DNA of 11,280 nt from Nitrospirae bacterium RBG_13_39_12 (GTDB lineage Bacteria; Nitrospirota; Thermodesulfovibrionia; Thermodesulfovibrionales; SM23-35): contig MHEF01000110.1 in assembly GCA_001805125.1 (NCBI GenBank), positions 1 to 11,280 of the forward strand, written 5' to 3'. The notes under the pieces were generated by a model. That model was not told the DNA's origin, did not search any database, and saw only the letters and a list, made by a program, of their open reading frames with translations. Position 1 is the first letter of the stretch. Every line of letters begins with the position of its first letter. A program made the position numbers and the translations under genes. Below are positions 7,312 through 11,280 of this stretch, one piece after another.

Positions 7312-7935
7312 TTATAAATTTCCCATAACTTTCTTTAAACAGTTTTTGAGTGCATCTCTTGCCCTGAAAAGTCTCGACTTCACAGTCCCTTCTGATACTT
7401 TTAGCATATCACTCATTTCATCGTAAGAAAACCCCTGTATGTCCCTCAGAACAATGATCTCCTTATGTTCATAATCCAGGGAATCTATACAGCCCTGCAC
7501 TTTCTGCTGGATCTCTTTTTTCTCAAGCTTTTCCAATATAGAAGATTCCTCTGATGTGTGTTCCACTTTTATTTGGCCATCATCAGTAAAAACAGGGTCA
7601 TCAAGAGAAAATTCTTCACGATATCTTTTAATCTTCAGCTGCTTAAGACGGTTTCTGGAAAGATTAACGACGATACTATAAAGCCATGTAGAAAACATGG
7701 ATTTTTCCTGAAAATTTCTTATTCCCTTATATGCAGATACAAAAGCATCCTGGGTAATCTCGCATGCCTCCTCATAGTTTCCAAGCATTCTATATGCGAT
7801 GTTAAGAATTCTCTTCTGATGCTTTTTTACCAACATTTCAAACGCATCAATATTTCCCCTCTTACACAAAGTTACATGCTCAGTATCTTCATCTGATAAT
7901 GTCTTTTCTTTTTCCTTCATATAATTAGACAGCAC
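7312..7935 (-). CDS. RNA polymerase ECF-type sigma factor (sigma-E/RpoE family)
   Basis: This 207-aa group 4 sigma factor directs RNA polymerase to promoters for a stress or envelope response. Region 2 spans about 31-104 (AFEMLVKKHQKRI, then NYEEACEITQDAFVSAYKGI and FSTWLYSIVVNLSRNRL), covering core binding and -10 recognition. A linker of about 50 residues, somewhat longer and more acidic than usual, precedes region 4 (about 150-200). Region 4 has the helix-turn-helix GFSYDEMSDMLKVSEGTVKSRLFRAR (168-193) for -35 recognition; this is given here as a span of two adjoining motifs. No SnoaL or other C-terminal extension is present. The longest frame starts at GTG (7933-7935), but ATG at 7918-7920 (residue 6) is preferred because the likely autoregulatory -10 element lies between them. 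It is the first gene of the sigma/anti-sigma/protease operon. Confidence 0.9.
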   Translation of the reverse strand: MLSNYMKEKEKTLSDEDTEHVTLCKRGNIDAFEMLVKKHQKRILNIAYRMLGNYEEACEITQDAFVSAYKGIRNFQEKSMFSTWLYSIVVNLSRNRLKQLKIKRYREEFSLDDPVFTDDGQIKVEHTSEESSILEKLEKKEIQQKVQGCIDSLDYEHKEIIVLRDIQGFSYDEMSDMLKVSEGTVKSRLFRARDALKNCLKKVMGNL

Positions 7936-7953
7936 GATTAGAAGCTTTGTTCC
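7925..7953 (-). promoter_or_regulatory. ECF-sigma-type promoter of the sigma factor operon
   Basis: On the minus strand a -35 element GGAACAA (7947-7953) is followed, after 16 nt, by a -10 element GTCTAA (7925-7930). This matches the GGAACTT and GTC-type elements of RpoE-like ECF promoters with normal spacing, and suggests that the sigma factor transcribes its own operon. Transcription would start near 7917-7920, at or beside the ATG, making the message leaderless or nearly so. Confidence 0.6.
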
Positions 7954-8187
7954 TTATTTTTAATATGTTTTACTCAAAACCGTATAATTTAATAATAAAC
8001 TCCCCCTACCCTCACCAGCAACAGCAGATAAAACAAATCTTCCATATGCAACCAGCGGTTTGTAGCGGAGAGGTCAAAGTTAAATGGAACTATATGTATT
8101 GAATATAGTTTTGAAATCACGTCTTTTCAAGAACAGATTCTAAAAAAAACCATTGAATAAGTAAACCGGATTATTGAACTTATATTT
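7954..8187. other. intergenic spacer between the divergent operons
   Basis: Between the ECF-type promoter and the nadE promoter I see no gene, RNA or strong hairpin. There is a short C-rich run (8001-8014), and a plus-strand TATAAT at 7983-7988 with no -35 element and no start codon in useful range. A plus-strand GGAAC (8086-8090) has no matching -10. Confidence 0.5.
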
Positions 8188-8216
8188 TTGCTGAAACTCA
8201 ATACTAATGCTATAAT
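8188..8216 (+). promoter_or_regulatory. extended -10 promoter for the nadE operon
   Basis: TGCTATAAT at 8208-8216 is an extended -10 (TGn plus perfect TATAAT). A weak -35 TTGCTG (8188-8193) lies 17 nt upstream. The start of transcription would be near 8223, giving a leader of about 59 nt to the nadE ATG, with no riboswitch-like structure recognised in it. Confidence 0.6.
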
Positions 8217-8270
8217 ACGCAAAAATATCTCTTATCCATACAGATGTGCAATGAATGTTTATTTATTTTG

Positions 8271-8275
8271 TGAGG
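8271..8275 (+). promoter_or_regulatory. ribosome binding site of nadE
   Basis: TGAGG lies six nucleotides before the ATG at 8282. It is one of the few clear Shine-Dalgarno sequences in the window and fixes the nadE start. Confidence 0.65.
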
Positions 8276-8281
8276 TTATAA

Positions 8282-10021
8282 ATGAGGACACTTAGGGTTG
8301 CCCTTGCACAGATTAATCCCACTGTTGGAGACCTTGATGGTAATGTCAGAAAAATTATTAGTTATATTAAAAAATCAAAAAAATTCGGTGCAAAGATAGT
8401 TGCATTTCCCGAACTTGCAATAACAGGTTATCCCCCGGAAGACCTTCTGCTAAAATCCCAGTTTATAAAAGACAATCTTACCGCTTTGAAAAAGATCCAG
8501 GAAAATACATTTGATATATTGACAGTTGTTGGTTTTGTTGACAGGAAAGATAATATTTACAATGCTGCTGCAATAATTTATAACAAAAAAATTATCGATA
8601 TCTACCATAAGATATACCTTCCAAACTATGGCGTATTTGATGAACATCGATATTTCCAGGCCGGTACAAGATGCCCTGTATACAACTTCGGCGATACCTG
8701 CATAGGAATTAATATATGCGAAGACATATGGTATCCTGAAGGACCTGCACGCTCCCAGACACTTGCCGGCGCTGAGTTAATTTTGAATATAAATGCATCA
8801 CCCTATTCTATCGGTAAGGGGAACCTCAGAGAAAACATGCTCTCAGCGAGGGCATCTGACAATATGGTTATTGTAGCTTACCTGAATACAGTTGGAGGAC
8901 AGGACGAACTCATATTCGACGGTCACAGCATCATAATTGACCAGAACGGCAAAGTAATTGCAAGAGGCAAACAGTTTGAGGAAGATTTAATCGTTGTTGA
9001 CTTAGATTTTGAAGGAGTAACTGTAAAAAGGCTTCATGCTCCACGCAGAAGGCATGAAATGATTAAACTCGAAAAAACAGATATTGAAAACATCAATATA
9101 CCTTTGAGAAAAACATCGGGTAAAAAACCAACTAAACTTCGCCTGTCATCAATAAGTTGCAGCGTTCTGGAACCTTTACAAGAAATCTACATGGCGCTTG
9201 TACTCGGTACGTATGATTATGTAAATAAAAATGGTTTTAAGGGTGTTGTTATTGGTTTCAGCGGTGGTGTTGATTCGTCACTTGTTGCCTCTATCGCTGC
9301 AGACGCACTCGGTAAAGATAATGTTAATGGTTTATTTATGCCTTCTCCTTTCACATCAAAAGAAAGCAGAGCAGATGTTTATGCTCTTGCCGACAACATT
9401 GGGATTAAGGTTATAGAAGTTCCTATCAATAGCATCTACCATCGCTATCTTGATTCATTGAAAAAAGATTTCCGCGGTTTATCACCTGATATAGCAGAGG
9501 AAAACCTCCAGGCAAGAATAAGGGGGAATATCCTAATGGCATTTTCCAATAAATTCGGCTTGCTTGTTTTGACGACTGGTAATAAATCAGAGATGAGTGT
9601 TGGATATGCGACTCTCTATGGCGATATGGCAGGAGGTTTTGCAGTAATTAAGGATGTACCAAAAACCATGGTCTATGAACTCTGTAATTGGAGAAACAAA
9701 AAGGAAGGCAGGACCTTAATACCTGAAAGTATCATATTGAAAGAACCAACGGCAGAACTAAAACCGGACCAAAAAGACACAGACACTCTTCCACCTTATC
9801 CTGTACTCGATCTAATACTGAAGGCATATATAGAAGATGACAAAAGTTTTGATGAAATACTTTCTTTAGGTTATGAGGCTGAACTGGTGCGAAAGGTTAT
9901 TAAAATGATTGATAAAAGTGAATATAAAAGAAGGCAGGCACCTCCGGGAATAAAGATAACGCAGAGGTCATTTGGAAAAGACAGACGTTTTCCAATAACA
10001 AATAAATACAGGGAGTATTAA
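8282..10021 (+). CDS. nadE: glutamine-dependent NAD+ synthetase
   Basis: This 579-aa cytosolic enzyme carries out the last step of NAD biosynthesis: it amidates deamido-NAD with ATP, using ammonia released from glutamine. The N-terminal nitrilase-fold glutaminase domain (about 1-270) has the full catalytic triad: E44 in FPELAITGYP, K110 in YHKIYLP, and C146 in GINICEDIW. The C-terminal synthetase domain (about 295-579) has the PP-loop ATP site SGGVDSS (327-333) and the conserved TGNKSEMSVGYATLYGDMAGG region (432-452), given here as two adjoining blocks. The length and domain order match the two-domain bacterial enzymes, and no key residue is missing. The start is well supported by a Shine-Dalgarno sequence and by the typical MRxLRVALAQINPTVGD opening. 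The gene heads a compact run ending with rsmI and stops with tandem TAA TAG. Confidence 0.96.
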   Translation: MRTLRVALAQINPTVGDLDGNVRKIISYIKKSKKFGAKIVAFPELAITGYPPEDLLLKSQFIKDNLTALKKIQENTFDILTVVGFVDRKDNIYNAAAIIYNKKIIDIYHKIYLPNYGVFDEHRYFQAGTRCPVYNFGDTCIGINICEDIWYPEGPARSQTLAGAELILNINASPYSIGKGNLRENMLSARASDNMVIVAYLNTVGGQDELIFDGHSIIIDQNGKVIARGKQFEEDLIVVDLDFEGVTVKRLHAPRRRHEMIKLEKTDIENINIPLRKTSGKKPTKLRLSSISCSVLEPLQEIYMALVLGTYDYVNKNGFKGVVIGFSGGVDSSLVASIAADALGKDNVNGLFMPSPFTSKESRADVYALADNIGIKVIEVPINSIYHRYLDSLKKDFRGLSPDIAEENLQARIRGNILMAFSNKFGLLVLTTGNKSEMSVGYATLYGDMAGGFAVIKDVPKTMVYELCNWRNKKEGRTLIPESIILKEPTAELKPDQKDTDTLPPYPVLDLILKAYIEDDKSFDEILSLGYEAELVRKVIKMIDKSEYKRRQAPPGIKITQRSFGKDRRFPITNKYREY

Positions 10022-10027
10022 TAGCCA

Positions 10028-10219
10028 TTGAATCCCAGACAAGAATTTAGAGTTTGTCCAACCTGCAATTATCAAAAAGGGTTCCATGTATTTTTTAAAA
10101 ATGCAAAAGGCAAGACCAGGATTGGTCTTATATGCCCTAACTGCGGCCAATCTTATGACCTCGGGTGGTTGACAACAAGCATAAAGAGCTTAAAGCCTGA
10201 AAAAGGTTTGATATACTGA
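10028..10219 (+). CDS. small zinc-ribbon protein
   Basis: This 63-aa protein contains two Cys pairs, CPTC (10-13) and CPNC (36-39), separated by 22 residues. This is a typical four-cysteine zinc ribbon, with a short beta-hairpin region between the pairs (FHVFFKNAKGKTRIGLI). Such proteins bind zinc and often contact nucleic acid or other proteins. I do not recognise a named family. It begins with TTG in the same frame as nadE, after the TAA TAG stops; GGGAG at 10011-10015 lies 12 nt upstream, slightly far for a Shine-Dalgarno sequence. Its stop overlaps the ATG of the next gene by one base (TGATG), so translation is probably coupled. The intact cysteine pattern and tight packing argue that it is a real gene. 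Confidence 0.7.
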   Translation: MNPRQEFRVCPTCNYQKGFHVFFKNAKGKTRIGLICPNCGQSYDLGWLTTSIKSLKPEKGLIY

Positions 10220-10476
10220 TGAAAAAATTATTTCTCCTATTCTTTGCTATCTCTATTTCAACAATTATCTTTTTTAACACTGTTTTTTCTGAAGATAATA
10301 AAAACCTTATTTTTAAAAAACAACCTGAAATACAGCAGGTAAAACCCAAAAAGCCTGTCAAGATCAAACTTAAAAGATCAAATGACGGAAAATATACATG
10401 GGAACTCACAGGTGATGATGCAGATGAGATTATAAATACAGACAAGAGATTGAGAAAACTGCTGAGTTCGCAGTGA
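10219..10476 (+). CDS. small exported hypothetical protein
   Basis: This 85-aa protein has a clear Sec signal peptide at 1-24 (MKK start, hydrophobic 4-22, cleavage likely after TVFS). The mature part of about 60 residues is very basic in its middle (KPKKPVKIKLKR, residues 42-53) and ends in an acidic and then Lys/Arg-rich helix. There is no cysteine, lipobox or membrane anchor in the mature part, so a free periplasmic protein is expected. No family is recognised and no function is assigned. It overlaps the zinc-ribbon gene by one base upstream. Downstream, its TGA overlaps the GTG of rsmI (GTGA), placing it firmly inside the operon. Confidence 0.65.
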   Translation: MKKLFLLFFAISISTIIFFNTVFSEDNKNLIFKKQPEIQQVKPKKPVKIKLKRSNDGKYTWELTGDDADEIINTDKRLRKLLSSQ

Positions 10477-11280
10477 AAGGTAATCTATACATAGTATCAA
10501 CTCCAATAGGTAATCTTGAAGACATCACCCTGAGGGCGCTACGTATACTCAAAGAGGTTGATATTATAGCTGCAGAGGATACACGCCATTCTTTAAAATT
10601 GCTTAATCATTATGGTATATCAAAACAATTAATAAGTTACTGGGGGGAAAGAGAGAAAGCTAAAACATTAGAAATCCTTAAGAGGCTAAATAACGGTCAA
10701 TCAGTTGCCCTTATTTCAGATGCTGGTACTCCCGGGATATCAGATCCCGGGTCAGTTCTTATAAAAAAAGCTATCGAAGATAATATTCGGGTTTTTTCAA
10801 TCCCGGGTCCATCTGCATTGATAGCTGCCTTGTCCCTATCAGGGCTTCCAATAAACGAATTTGTATTTATAGGATTCCTTCCACCTAAAAAAAGCCAGCG
10901 TCAGAAAATCCTCAAAGACTTAAGTCTTGAATTCAGAACTCTCATTTTTTATGAAGCACCACACAGGATTATAGAAACACTCACGGACATGAAGGATATA
11001 TTTTTAGAAAGAGAGGCTGTACTTGCAAGAGAAATCACCAAAATCCACGAGGAAGTATTAAGGAGCACCATTTCGGAAATACTAAGCAAACTTGAAGAAA
11101 CAAAAATAGCAGGTGAATATATAATTATTATAGATGGAAAAACGGAAGATATAAAACCAACAACCAATGATATGCTCTCAGAAATAAGTTATCTGATGAA
11201 AAAAGGGTTAGGAAGAAAAGAAGCGGTTAAAAAGATTGCAGAGGCATACGGCTTAAGCAAAAAAGAACTTTACAATAAAA
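10473..11280 (+). CDS. rsmI: 16S rRNA (cytidine(1402)-2'-O)-methyltransferase, 3' end cut by window
   Basis: RsmI methylates the ribose 2'-O of C1402 in the decoding centre of 16S rRNA, using SAM. The 269 codons visible here show the family hallmarks in order: GNLYIVSTPIGNLEDITLRA (3-22), AAEDTRHS (33-40), ALISDAGTPGISDPG (79-93), IPGPSALIAALSLSGLP (110-126) and FYEAPHRI (159-166), all of the tetrapyrrole-methylase fold. A short basic C-terminal segment (GRKEAVKKIAEAYGLSKKELY, split at 247-257 and 258-267) is the usual small helical tail. The frame is still open at the window edge, and the family's usual length suggests only a few residues are missing. The start is GTG, overlapping the stop of the preceding gene by four bases; the N-terminal sequence fits the family start well, though the Shine-Dalgarno sequence is weak (TGAG, 10463-10466). 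Confidence 0.95.
   Translation, partial: MKGNLYIVSTPIGNLEDITLRALRILKEVDIIAAEDTRHSLKLLNHYGISKQLISYWGEREKAKTLEILKRLNNGQSVALISDAGTPGISDPGSVLIKKAIEDNIRVFSIPGPSALIAALSLSGLPINEFVFIGFLPPKKSQRQKILKDLSLEFRTLIFYEAPHRIIETLTDMKDIFLEREAVLAREITKIHEEVLRSTISEILSKLEETKIAGEYIIIIDGKTEDIKPTTNDMLSEISYLMKKGLGRKEAVKKIAEAYGLSKKELYNK

Noticed and set aside
7558..7896. A 112-codon plus-strand frame antisense to the sigma factor gene
   Set aside because: The opposite strand encodes a complete, well-conserved ECF sigma factor; the antisense translation has no recognisable features.
7983..7988. Perfect TATAAT on the plus strand in the divergent spacer
   Set aside because: No -35 element or TG extension, and no gene within reach; expected by chance in such AT-rich DNA.
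10137..10445. A 102-codon minus-strand frame opposite the small operon genes
   Set aside because: It crosses two plus-strand genes that are packed by start/stop overlaps, and encodes no recognisable domain.

Overview
The window is AT-rich bacterial chromosome with no rRNA, tRNA, CRISPR array or transposase. It reads as two transcriptional halves that diverge from the intergenic region 7936-8281. The minus-strand half (7935 down to 83) runs: ECF sigma factor, zinc-binding anti-sigma factor, membrane-tethered HExxH metalloprotease, a 255-nt gap, a very large 13-heme c-type cytochrome carrying golvesin/Xly CBD-like domains, a PGPGW-family small membrane protein, and a class I SAM methyltransferase. 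The plus-strand half (8282 to the right edge) runs: glutamine-dependent NAD+ synthetase, a 63-aa zinc-ribbon protein, an 85-aa exported protein, and the start of rsmI (16S rRNA C1402 2'-O-methyltransferase), cut by the window end.

Host: low GC, a multiheme cytochrome of the extracellular or periplasmic type, and an ECF/zf-HC2 module suggest an anaerobic or redox-versatile Gram-negative bacterium, perhaps Nitrospirota, a Desulfobacterota relative or a related subsurface lineage. This is inference from gene content; nothing in the window fixes the taxon.

The sigma, anti-sigma and protease genes are tightly packed (TAA directly followed by ATG, then a short overlap or a 7-nt gap, depending on the protease start) and look like one envelope-stress or redox-sensing operon. 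A good ECF-type promoter, GGAACAA-N16-GTCTAA, sits right at the start of the sigma gene, suggesting autoregulation. The 1336-aa cytochrome downstream has its own probable promoter, an extended -10 enclosed by a perfect 8-bp inverted repeat that could be an operator. The protein combines 13 CxxCH haem sites with four golvesin-type beta domains, an EF-hand-like loop and an Ig-like domain. Its last two golvesin domains appear nested one inside the other, and a separate domain opening is displaced. This protein is the most unusual object in the window.

The plus-strand genes overlap or nearly touch (TAATAG then TTG, TGATG, GTGA), consistent with one translationally coupled housekeeping transcript driven by an extended -10 promoter ahead of nadE. 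The left edge (1-90) holds a short, more GC-rich segment resembling part of an integron attC site, next to the stand-alone methyltransferase gene.
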